Shown here piece by piece: positions 1 through 6,495 of a stretch of 8,077 nucleotides of DNA. The notes under the pieces are model-generated. The model had not been told where the DNA came from. It saw nothing but the letters and a program-made list of their open reading frames with translations, and searched no databases. The position numbers and the translations under genes were made by a program. Numbering within the stretch: the first letter of the stretch is position 1; the number at the start of each line of letters is the position of its first letter. This stretch comes from Methyloprofundus sp. (lineage in GTDB: Bacteria; Pseudomonadota; Gammaproteobacteria; Methylococcales; Methylomonadaceae), in the NCBI GenBank assembly GCA_013138555.1, contig WTCN01000066.1, positions 1 to 8,077 on the forward strand. Reading direction: 5' to 3'.

Positions 1-63
1 AGTGGGTGCTTTGCGGATATACGGTGAAGTACGTATATCAATTTTTAAATCAGATTTAGCCAT
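1..63 (-). CDS. rnfD: RnfD, N-terminal fragment (cut by window edge)
   Basis: Only the first 21 residues are inside the window. They begin MAKSDLKIDIRTSPYIRK, which fits the start of RnfD/RsxD, whose N-terminus carries a short I-x-(T/S)-SP-(H/Y) motif before the first membrane helix. RnfD is an integral membrane subunit of the Rnf ferredoxin:NAD+ oxidoreductase and in the known family carries covalently bound FMN; that part of the protein lies outside this window. The ATG overlaps the end of the upstream rnfC by 8 nt, so the two are translationally coupled. A GAAAGG Shine-Dalgarno-like site (complement of 74-79) lies 10 nt before the ATG, inside rnfC. The identification rests on a short motif plus its position directly after rnfC, the usual rnfC-rnfD order. 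Confidence 0.82.
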   Translation of the reverse strand, partial: MAKSDLKIDIRTSPYIRKAPT

Positions 64-1402
64 TTTGTAAATGCCTTTCACGGTTTAATGTTTTTGCAAT
101 TCTAAAATATTGAACCAATGGGATGTTGGAGGGGCAAACATAACTACAGCAACCACATTCAATGCAATCTTTGAGGTGATATTGTTCTTCCATCACATCA
201 TATTGTCGCTTGGCGGCCAATAAACCTAGTTCAGAAGGATTTAAGTGGATAGGGCAGGCGCGCAAACACTGGCTACATTTAATACAGGGGGATATATCGT
301 CCCGTTTGGTTGCTCTTTCGTCGAGCACCAGAACGCCACCGGTTCCTTTAGTAATCGGCACATCCAGTGAGCGTACGGGTGTCCCCATCATTGGCCCGCC
401 GAGAATAAGTCCCGCCTCGTCTCCTTTAAAACCCGCATGATCCAGAATATAACGCAGTGGTGTACCTATAGGCGCTAAATAATTCCCCGGATTTTCTAAG
501 CTATCGCCTGTCACTGTAATAATACGCTCAATAAGCCCCTGTCCCACTGGCAGTAATGAGCCAATTTTTGCCAGAGTTGCCACATTAAAAATGGCCAGCC
601 CTGCCTCGGATGAGCGACTTCCTGAGGGTATTTCAATACCTAATAAGGAGTAGGCTAGCATTTTTTGCGCACCTTGTGGATATTTTGTGGCAATCGCTTT
701 AATGCTAATGCTGTTATCGTCTGGTAAGTGCGGCTCTATCGCATGCAGCACATCCATTTTATTATCTTCTATACCGATAATGGCCTTAGGGGCATCAACA
801 CATTTCATGGTAATACGGATACCATGTAATAAGTGCTCTATTCTTTCCAGCATGACCCGATGGTCAGTGGTTAGAAAAGGCTCGCATTCACAGCCATTCA
901 CTAGTACGGTATGAATTGAACAGTCTTCGGGAGTCTGCATTTTTACATGGCTGGGAAAAGAAGCGCCTCCCAAGCCAACGACCCCCGTACTTTGTACTGC
1001 CTGGATAAGCTCTTCGCGCGACATTTGTTGATAATCATGACTTTTATCCGAGGCTAAAAGCTGCTGTCCAGAGTTAAGTGAAGTGGTGATAATAATCGCT
1101 GCTTGTTTACCACCCTGAGCTGTTTTAGCCAGACCGATCTCTTTAATCGTACCCGTAACAGGGGCATGTATAGGCACCGACATAAAGCCATCCGCTTCAG
1201 CGATAATTTCGCCTCGCGTCACCTGCTGGCCTTTAAAGACTATTGCTTTAGCCGGTTTGCCCACATGCTGTGCCAAAGGTACAGTGATTTCAGGCGCAAA
1301 AGGTAAGCGACGTGTCGGTTTTGTATTGGTTTCTTCTTTGTATTCGTCGAGGTGTATGCCACGAGGAAAGGTTTTTTTGCCAAATAATTTTGATAAGATC
1401 AT
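56..1402 (-). CDS. rnfC: RnfC electron transport complex subunit, downstream copy
   Basis: 448 residues, complete. RnfC is the peripheral cytoplasmic subunit of the Rnf complex, which couples electron transfer between NADH and ferredoxin to ion movement across the membrane. Residues about 30-90 form the N-terminal barrel-sandwich (biotinyl-like) domain, with a GFMSVPIHAPVTGTI core. Residues 143-150 (GLGGASFP) and 168-175 (VNGCECEP) are the conserved glycine-rich and E-C-E-P segments of the NADH/FMN-binding, Nqo1-like domain. About 273-315 is the SLBB-like region. Two ferredoxin motifs follow, with Cys373/376/379/383 and Cys413/416/419/423, the second ending in the typical CPSNIPLVQYFR. The long Lys/Ala-rich C-terminal tail of enterobacterial RsxC (about 740 residues) is absent. 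The start is well supported: AAAGGG (complement of 1408-1413) lies 5 nt before the ATG. It is 35 nt downstream of a second rnfC and overlaps rnfD by 8 nt, so all three are probably one transcript. Confidence 0.95.
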   Translation of the reverse strand: MILSKLFGKKTFPRGIHLDEYKEETNTKPTRRLPFAPEITVPLAQHVGKPAKAIVFKGQQVTRGEIIAEADGFMSVPIHAPVTGTIKEIGLAKTAQGGKQAAIIITTSLNSGQQLLASDKSHDYQQMSREELIQAVQSTGVVGLGGASFPSHVKMQTPEDCSIHTVLVNGCECEPFLTTDHRVMLERIEHLLHGIRITMKCVDAPKAIIGIEDNKMDVLHAIEPHLPDDNSISIKAIATKYPQGAQKMLAYSLLGIEIPSGSRSSEAGLAIFNVATLAKIGSLLPVGQGLIERIITVTGDSLENPGNYLAPIGTPLRYILDHAGFKGDEAGLILGGPMMGTPVRSLDVPITKGTGGVLVLDERATKRDDISPCIKCSQCLRACPIHLNPSELGLLAAKRQYDVMEEQYHLKDCIECGCCSYVCPSNIPLVQYFRIAKTLNRERHLQNG

Positions 1403-1437
1403 AAATTCCCTTTATTGTGTTGTTGATGTGATTGAAC
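1403..1437 (-). other. Short rnfC-rnfC intergenic spacer
   Basis: 35 nt separate the stop of the upstream rnfC from the ATG of the downstream copy. The spacer holds the AAAGGG ribosome-binding site of the downstream copy. There is no hairpin or T-tract, so read-through of both rnfC genes from one promoter is expected. Confidence 0.7.
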
Positions 1438-2784
1438 TTAACTGTTTAGTAAATGCCTCTCTCGGTTTAACGTTTTTGCTACTCTAAAGTACTGAACCAG
1501 CGGGATATTGGAAGGACAAACATAACTACAGCAACCACATTCAAAGCAATCATTGAGGTGATACTGTTCTTCCATAACATCATACTGACGTTTCGTTGCT
1601 AACAAACCTAATTCTGACGGGTTTAAATTTATCGGACAGGCCTGTAGGCACTGTGTACATTTTATACAGGGTAGAATGTCGCCACTTTTTGTGGCGCGTT
1701 TATCCAGCACCAGCAAAGCCCCTGTACCCTTGGTAATCGGTACATCCAGTGAGCGTGTCGGCATTCCCATCATCGGTCCACCCAGAATCAGCTCGGCCTC
1801 ATCGCCAATAAACTCGGCAAACTCCAGTAAAAATCGCACCGGAGTACCAATCGGTGCCAGGTAATTACCAGGTTTTTTTACCCCATCGCCGGTAATCGTG
1901 ATAATACGCTCTATCAAGCCTTGTTTAGCAGGCAATAGTGCGCCTAATTCTGCTAAAGTGGCTACGTTAAAAACAGCCAGCCCCACTTCAGAAGGCAAGC
2001 CACCCGAAGGAATCTCTATATCTAATAAAGAATAAGCCAGCATCTTTTCAGCACCTTGCGGGTACTTGGTTTCCACGGCTTCAATCGTTATTGATCCATC
2101 TTCCGGTAAATACGGTTTAATGGCTTCTAATACATTGAGCTTATTGTCTTCTATACCAATCACTGCTTTAGGCGCATCAACACAACGCATGGCAATACGA
2201 ATGCCTAGCAGTAGGTTGTCAATTTTTTCCAGCATTACCCGATGGTCGGTGGTCAGGAAAGGCTCACATTCACAACCATTCACCAGTACCGTATGAATAG
2301 TGCGTTCAGGGGGAATCGACATTTTTACATGGGTGGGAAATGCTGCGCCGCCTAAACCCACGATCCCTGTATTCTGTACTGCCTTAACGATTTCCTCGCG
2401 TGACATTTGCAGATAATCATTGGGTTCCCCTGACTTGTCGACCCGTTGGCCTGAGCTTAAGGAGGTGGTAATGATAATCGCGGGTTGTTTGCCTCCCCTG
2501 GCTGTCGGTGCAATATCAATTTCCTTAATTGTTCCCGTCACTGGCGCATGAATCGGCACCGACATAAAGCCATCGGCTTCGGCAATCACTTCGCCACGCC
2601 TCACATGCTGGCCTCTGAATACAATGGCTTTAGCAGGTTTGCCAATACTTTGCGATAAGGGCACAATTATCTCAGGAGCAAAGGGCAAGCGCCGAGTGAT
2701 TTTCGCGCTGGTCTCTGCCTTGTACTCATCGGGATGTATGCCGTGAGGAAAGGACTTTCTGCCAAATAATTTAAATAGATTCAT
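1438..2784 (-). CDS. rnfC: RnfC electron transport complex subunit, upstream paralogue
   Basis: A second complete RnfC. The frame is open up to an ATG at 2823 (461 residues), but I choose the internal ATG at 2784. It gives 448 residues starting MNLFKLFGRKSFP, which matches the neighbouring copy from its first residue without a gap. Neither start has a clear Shine-Dalgarno site. All RnfC landmarks are intact: GLGGAAFP at 143-150, VNGCECEP at 168-175, and eight cluster cysteines at 373/376/379/383 and 413/416/419/423. Identity with the downstream copy is 342/448 (76%) by direct count. Divergence is highest at 111-125 and in surface-like stretches; the cofactor motifs are nearly invariant. No stop, frameshift or lost ligand is visible, so both copies look functional. 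It is the first gene of the minus-strand unit, since an oppositely oriented ABC exporter begins 126 nt away. Whether the two copies are alternative subunits or occupy two sites cannot be decided from sequence. Confidence 0.93.
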   Translation of the reverse strand: MNLFKLFGRKSFPHGIHPDEYKAETSAKITRRLPFAPEIIVPLSQSIGKPAKAIVFRGQHVRRGEVIAEADGFMSVPIHAPVTGTIKEIDIAPTARGGKQPAIIITTSLSSGQRVDKSGEPNDYLQMSREEIVKAVQNTGIVGLGGAAFPTHVKMSIPPERTIHTVLVNGCECEPFLTTDHRVMLEKIDNLLLGIRIAMRCVDAPKAVIGIEDNKLNVLEAIKPYLPEDGSITIEAVETKYPQGAEKMLAYSLLDIEIPSGGLPSEVGLAVFNVATLAELGALLPAKQGLIERIITITGDGVKKPGNYLAPIGTPVRFLLEFAEFIGDEAELILGGPMMGMPTRSLDVPITKGTGALLVLDKRATKSGDILPCIKCTQCLQACPINLNPSELGLLATKRQYDVMEEQYHLNDCFECGCCSYVCPSNIPLVQYFRVAKTLNRERHLLNS

Positions 2785-2857
2785 AAAATATTTTTTGTCG
2801 AATGTTACAGCGACTGAATCCATTAGTCTGTATAGAGGGTAGAATTAAAGCACATTC

Positions 2858-2886
2858 TTGTTATCAGGTGTATTTTATACCATAGT
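2858..2886 (+). promoter_or_regulatory. Weak candidate sigma-70 promoter for the ABC exporter
   Basis: TTGTTA (2858-2863) and CATAGT (2881-2886) are 17 nt apart, each matching the consensus hexamer at four of six positions. The -10 overlaps the candidate minus-strand promoter, so the two directions may compete. The evidence is weak because such matches occur often in AT-rich DNA. Confidence 0.25.
2874..2882 (-). promoter_or_regulatory. Candidate extended -10 promoter for the rnf operon
   Basis: Read on the minus strand this is TGGTATAAA, an extended -10 element (TGn followed by a near-consensus TATAAA). It would start transcription near 2867 and give a leader of roughly 80 nt before the chosen rnfC ATG at 2784. 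There is no good -35 hexamer at 17 nt, which extended -10 promoters tolerate. This is a call by eye only. Confidence 0.35.
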
Positions 2887-2910
2887 TCCCGTTAATATTA
2901 ATTAAATTAA

Positions 2911-4653
2911 ATGCATATTATCTTTAAAGAATACAGTCGAGTTGTCTGGCAAAAAAAGTGGTATTTTCTACTCTGTCTATTAGGGCTGACCAGTGCCACA
3001 GCACTGGATTTTTATATCCCCGTTTTATACCAGAATATTGCCAATGGTTTAGCCGAAAATTACTCTGATGCAACTTTGGCTATGCTGTTAGATAATTTAA
3101 TGCTGATTGCCATGTTATATGCTGGGATATGGCTGTCATGGCGGGTTTTAGAAATAGGCATTGTGCCGCTAGATGGCGGTGGCGTTAATTTACTGGAAAA
3201 ACGCTGTTTTGATGTTTTAAAAAAACAGAAATATACTTTTTTTGAGGATAATTTCTCAGGGAGTCTGATTAAAAAGGCAAATCGCTTTTCACGCTCTTTT
3301 GAAATCATCATGGACTGGTGTCTATTTCAATTGTTCCAGAATGTGCTTGCCATTATTCTGGCGTTTGTTATTTTTTATCAACAGCAACCAGAGTTTGCTT
3401 TGTACTTCCTGGCCTGGGTGGTCGTGTACCTTATCTGGATTATTAGTTTTTCACTCTGGAAGCTAAAGTTTGATAAGGCAGTGGCCAGTGCTGATTCTAA
3501 AGTCGGTGGTGTGTATTCGGATGCAATCAGTAATATCTTTATCGTAAAAAGTTTTGTTTTAGAGAGTAAAGAACAGCAACGTGTCAATCAGGCTTCCGAT
3601 CAGGTCTATCGGCGTAAAAAAATTGCCTGGATTTTAATGTTTATCTCTTTTTCTATCCAGGGGCTGATGGTCTTTGCCATTGAGCTATTGTTGCTATATA
3701 TGATGATTAACAAATGGCGCTCTGGTGCATTTCAGGTTGGTGAATTTGTACTGTTCCAGTCGATTATGTTGATGCTGGTTCAGCGCCTATGGGAGTTTGG
3801 CCGAAATTTTCGCAATTTTTTTACCGCATTAGCGGATGCATCGGAAATGACCGATGTCTTTAAAAATAGTGATTTAGAAGTCGATCTCCCAGAAGCTAAG
3901 CCTCTCAATATTTCTAAAGGTCAGATAAGTTTTAACAATATTGATTTTTGCTATACCAGTCAGCGACCACTATTTACAGACTTTTCTTTGCATATTAAGG
4001 CGGGGGAAAAAGTTGCACTGGTTGGCCAGTCTGGCTCAGGTAAAACATCGTTGACTAAGCTATTATTTCGTTTTGTTGGGCAGCAACAGGGGAGTATTCT
4101 ATTTGATGGGGTGGATAGTCGTGATTTTACGTTGGCTTCATTACGTAGCCAAATCACCTTGATTCCACAGCAACCCGAATTATTTCATCGCTCGGTACGG
4201 GATAATATTACTTTAGGCGCGGATATTTCAGAGTCAGAATTGTGCGATATTGCAGCAAAGGCAGAAAGTCTGGAATTTATTCAGCAATTACCCCAGCAGT
4301 TTGACACTCTGGTCGGGGAGCGAGGGGTTAAGCTGTCGGGTGGAGAAAGGCAACGCATCGCCATTGCCCGCGCCTTACTGGATAATGCACCGGTAGTGGT
4401 ACTGGATGAAGCAACGAGTGCTTTAGATTCATTGACGGAGCAAAAAATTCAAGTGGCACTATTTGAATTACTTAAGGATAAAACCGCCCTGGTGATCGCC
4501 CATCGCTTATCCACGATTTTACGTATGGATAGAATTATCGTATTAGATAAAGGACGTATTATTGAGCAGGGAACGCATCAGCAATTATTAGCCCGGCAGG
4601 GTAAATACTATGCGATGTGGCAACACCAGAAGGGTGGTTTCCTGAGCATGTAA
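2911..4653 (+). CDS. ABC exporter half-transporter (fused permease-ATPase, MsbA-like)
   Basis: 580 residues, the usual length for a half-size ABC exporter that works as a homodimer in the inner membrane. The N-terminal part has about six hydrophobic helices (roughly 17-37, 57-78, 137-157, 162-182, 238-266, 278-296). The NBD starts near 335. Walker A GQSGSGKT is at 372-379, the Q-loop PQQPELF at 419-425, the signature LSGGERQ at 475-481, Walker B VVVLDE at 495-500 with catalytic Glu500, the D-loop SALD at 503-506 and the switch His at 531. All are canonical, so it should be an active ATPase. The substrate cannot be read from sequence: MsbA-type lipid flippases, peptide exporters and drug exporters share this layout, and no peptidase domain is fused. 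The ATG at 2911 has no Shine-Dalgarno site, only A/T, but no better start exists before the first helix. It diverges from rnfC and is followed by a 247-nt gap, so it is probably transcribed alone. Confidence 0.93.
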   Translation: MHIIFKEYSRVVWQKKWYFLLCLLGLTSATALDFYIPVLYQNIANGLAENYSDATLAMLLDNLMLIAMLYAGIWLSWRVLEIGIVPLDGGGVNLLEKRCFDVLKKQKYTFFEDNFSGSLIKKANRFSRSFEIIMDWCLFQLFQNVLAIILAFVIFYQQQPEFALYFLAWVVVYLIWIISFSLWKLKFDKAVASADSKVGGVYSDAISNIFIVKSFVLESKEQQRVNQASDQVYRRKKIAWILMFISFSIQGLMVFAIELLLLYMMINKWRSGAFQVGEFVLFQSIMLMLVQRLWEFGRNFRNFFTALADASEMTDVFKNSDLEVDLPEAKPLNISKGQISFNNIDFCYTSQRPLFTDFSLHIKAGEKVALVGQSGSGKTSLTKLLFRFVGQQQGSILFDGVDSRDFTLASLRSQITLIPQQPELFHRSVRDNITLGADISESELCDIAAKAESLEFIQQLPQQFDTLVGERGVKLSGGERQRIAIARALLDNAPVVVLDEATSALDSLTEQKIQVALFELLKDKTALVIAHRLSTILRMDRIIVLDKGRIIEQGTHQQLLARQGKYYAMWQHQKGGFLSM

Positions 4654-4802
4654 GAGCTATGCATTGGCAATCGCTTTTAAATATAAACTGGTTATATCCC
4701 CTGTTGCAATCAATGATTTAACATAGATTAATTAAGCGTATTATTGGCAAAACTGCATATAAGGGATAACACACCCTCTTTAGAGTGCGGCATAATTATT
4801 GC

Positions 4803-4829
4803 TTGATAACAGGGATGTCCTTATATAAG
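4803..4829 (+). promoter_or_regulatory. Weak candidate promoter for the FG-GAP/dikinase-like unit
   Basis: TTGATA (4803-4808) and TATAAG (4824-4829) are spaced by 15 nt, shorter than the ideal 17. The -10 half lies inside the palindrome at 4819-4830, so a regulator bound there would block it. This is the only plausible pair just upstream of the gene, but the match is modest. Confidence 0.22.
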
Positions 4830-4830
4830 G
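4819..4830. repeat. Perfect 12-bp palindrome, possible operator
   Basis: CCTTATATAAGG is exactly self-complementary across 12 bp and overlaps the candidate -10 of the downstream unit. Its size and place suit a dimeric repressor site, but there is no regulator gene in the window and no second full copy. Confidence 0.35.
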
Positions 4831-4865
4831 TATCGTTGCTGCCAAGGTGGAGCGGTATTAAAACC

Positions 4866-4904
4866 ATGAAAATATCCCTATTCATTATTCAAAAAACAAT
4901 ATGA
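4866..4904 (+). other. Possible 12-codon leader peptide overlapping the FG-GAP start
   Basis: An ATG at 4866 opens a frame MKISLFIIQKTI that ends at TGA 4902-4904, overlapping the FG-GAP ATG at 4901 as ATGA. It has a purine-rich ribosome-binding site (AAGGTGGAG, 4844-4852) 13 nt upstream, while the FG-GAP ATG has only A/T before it. Translational coupling through this short frame would explain how the large gene is initiated. A frame this short can arise by chance. Confidence 0.3.
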
Positions 4905-6493
4905 ATTTACTGCGCTTAATTTTTAGTCTGCTCTTTAGCTTGTGTGTTGCCTCTGATGTCCTGGCATTGAACTTATCCAGCTTACATAAAGTAAAACTGT
5001 CTGTCCCTGCAACACTGGCAGATAAAACATTAGGGACAGAGATTGCAGTTTCTGGCTCGACAGCAGCCATTGCCGCTTATTCTGATGATAAAAATGTCGC
5101 TGGCTCTGTATATCTTTACGCCGCAGATGAAAACTGGCGCTTATCGGCAGAATTAAGTAGTCACTTTACGGCCGATGACTTTGCCAGACATATTGTTTTA
5201 GATGACAATATATTGTTTGTCAGTGCGGAGAGAGATGATACTCAAGGTAGCAATAGTGGTGCCGTGTATATTTTTGAGCGTACTTTAGCTGATAACCCTC
5301 ATCACTGGCAACAAACCGCTAAATTAACAGCACCTGATGCGCAAGCAGGGGACCGCTTTGGCGGGGCTATAGCCTTAGTCAATGATATTCTCTATATCGG
5401 TGCGCCATCCCGTGGGCAAGGTAAGGTTTATATTTTTACCCGTGATCCCCAAAAACTCTGGCAAGTCACAGAGAGTATTGAGCCTGAAGATCCACAGGCA
5501 TTACGCTTTGGCGCGGCTATTGATCAGGACGGAGAAAAACTTATTATCGGCGCACCGTATACCGATGCTGATAATAGTAAGGAAGCACAAGCCAAAATGC
5601 GTCAGCCCCGCTTTGCTATTAGCAAAGGAGATACCTATGACCCCGGAATTGAGAGCGGTGCTATTTATGTTTACCAGAAACAGGCGGGACTATGGCAGGC
5701 TAGTGCGCGTTTAGGCTCATTAAACCGTGAAACGGGAGATCATTTAGGTGAGCAAATTGCGATTGAGGGCGATATTATTGCCGCGAGCATCAAGCATAAA
5801 GATGTTTTTGATGATCTGCGTGCAGGAACTGTTTATATTTATAGAAATATCGCTGACAGGTGGCTAGAAGATAGCGCATTGGTTGCCAGCAATCCTAATG
5901 TCGGTGCAAACTTTGGCAGCAGTTTTGCCTTAGTCGATAAGCAGATTCTGGTAGGCGCTAATAAAGTTCATGCTAATGGATTTAATAGTGGTCAAGTTTA
6001 TTTATTTAGCCCTGATGCTAATAATAACTGGGAATTGCTATATGAGCATACTGAAGCTGACTTAAAAGCGCACGAGCAATTTGGCTTCGGTGTTGCTTTG
6101 AGTTCAGAGTATATGCTGATTGCATCGAAGCAGGCAGTGTATGCTTATCAGGAGACACCGGTAGATGATTATCCAGCCATTTATTACCTTGATAGTCGCA
6201 CTTTGCAGTTAAATGAGGTGGAGCTGGCAGGTGTCGGTGTTTTATCCGCTACCTTGAATTTAAGTCAGGTGGCTGATACTTTGTTATTAACATTGACTGA
6301 TTATCAGCTGCGTAGCGACATTGCCAGTAGTGATATAAATTATTCCGCTAATACGGGGCGTTTAACGATCCCGCAATTAGCTCTTCAAACCAAGACGGGT
6401 GAGTATGTATTTTATACCGTTGTTTTGCAGCAAGTTGAAAACTCGACAAATATACAGTTTCGAGTGCTCTCATTGATCCCTAAAGAATCCTAA
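4901..6493 (+). CDS. Exported FG-GAP-type seven-bladed beta-propeller protein
   Basis: 530 residues. A Sec signal peptide (Arg5, hydrophobic 6-16, likely cleavage after Ala22) sends it to the periplasm or outside. Residues about 45-418 hold seven repeats of roughly 45-75 residues. Each follows the FG-GAP/integrin-alpha pattern: a [FL]G-x-x-[IVF]-A-L start, an [IVL]-G-A-P-like strand end, then a SG-x-[VI]-Y-[IVL]-[FY] strand and an aromatic W. The clearest are FGGAI...IGAP (153-169), FGAAI...IGAP (203-219) and FGSSF...VGAN (339-354). Blades begin near 45, 88, 147, 197, 276, 332 and 389. Blade 4 has an extra loop of about 25 residues at 222-250. Canonical DxDxDG calcium loops are not clear. Residues about 426-517 form a separate beta-rich domain that also appears at the N-terminus of the next protein. 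The next gene starts 2 nt after the stop, so they form an operon. Such propellers usually bind proteins or glycans; the ligand is unknown. Confidence 0.88.
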   Translation: MNLLRLIFSLLFSLCVASDVLALNLSSLHKVKLSVPATLADKTLGTEIAVSGSTAAIAAYSDDKNVAGSVYLYAADENWRLSAELSSHFTADDFARHIVLDDNILFVSAERDDTQGSNSGAVYIFERTLADNPHHWQQTAKLTAPDAQAGDRFGGAIALVNDILYIGAPSRGQGKVYIFTRDPQKLWQVTESIEPEDPQALRFGAAIDQDGEKLIIGAPYTDADNSKEAQAKMRQPRFAISKGDTYDPGIESGAIYVYQKQAGLWQASARLGSLNRETGDHLGEQIAIEGDIIAASIKHKDVFDDLRAGTVYIYRNIADRWLEDSALVASNPNVGANFGSSFALVDKQILVGANKVHANGFNSGQVYLFSPDANNNWELLYEHTEADLKAHEQFGFGVALSSEYMLIASKQAVYAYQETPVDDYPAIYYLDSRTLQLNEVELAGVGVLSATLNLSQVADTLLLTLTDYQLRSDIASSDINYSANTGRLTIPQLALQTKTGEYVFYTVVLQQVENSTNIQFRVLSLIPKES

Positions 6494-6495
6494 AT

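Larger units (their letters stand above)
2785..2910. promoter_or_regulatory. Divergent AT-rich promoter region between rnfC and the ABC exporter
   Basis: This 126-nt gap must hold the promoters for both directions, since the genes point away from each other. Next to the exporter ATG it is almost pure A/T. It includes a perfect 10-bp palindrome TTAATATTAA (2892-2901) and an overlapping TTAATTAA (2898-2905), which could be an operator or simply low-complexity AT DNA. No ribosome-binding site precedes the exporter ATG. Confidence 0.55.
4654..4900 (+). other. Intergenic region upstream of the FG-GAP gene
   Basis: 247 nt follow the exporter stop. I find no convincing rho-independent terminator; the best hairpin is a 4-bp CTCT/AGAG stem near 4775-4785 without a T-tract. 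The segment holds a perfect 12-bp palindrome, a weak promoter candidate, a strong purine-rich ribosome-binding site and a 12-codon reading frame, listed separately. ATATAAGGGAT (4757-4767) partly repeats the right side of the palindrome. Confidence 0.6.

Noticed and set aside
2066..2296. Open frame on the plus strand, with similar frames at 687-914, 1676-1864 and 210-440
   Set aside because: These are antisense shadows of the rnfC genes. The 2066-2296 and 687-914 frames resemble each other only because both mirror the same conserved RnfC segment (both end in mirror images of the E-C-E-P region).
56..2784. The rnfC duplication as an assembly artefact
   Set aside because: The copies differ at 106 of 448 residues and at many silent positions, so they are real separate genes.
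2785..2823. Upstream ATG at 2823 giving the first RnfC a 13-residue N-terminal extension
   Set aside because: The extension has no counterpart in the paralogue, and the internal ATG aligns exactly with the paralogue's start. Neither site has a clear ribosome-binding site, so homology decides.
4771..4790. Terminator hairpin after the ABC exporter (CACCCTCTTTAGAGTG)
   Set aside because: Only four contiguous base pairs, a 2-nt loop and no T-tract; it would not be stable.
4901..4960. Lipobox at Cys15 of the propeller protein
   Set aside because: The residue before the Cys is Leu and Phe is at -3, which does not match a lipobox; a normal Sec cleavage after Ala22 is more likely.
5382..5714. 110-residue open frame on the plus strand inside the propeller gene
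   Set aside because: It lies in another frame within a clear FG-GAP repeat region, is rich in basic residues and lacks any recognisable domain or ribosome-binding site.
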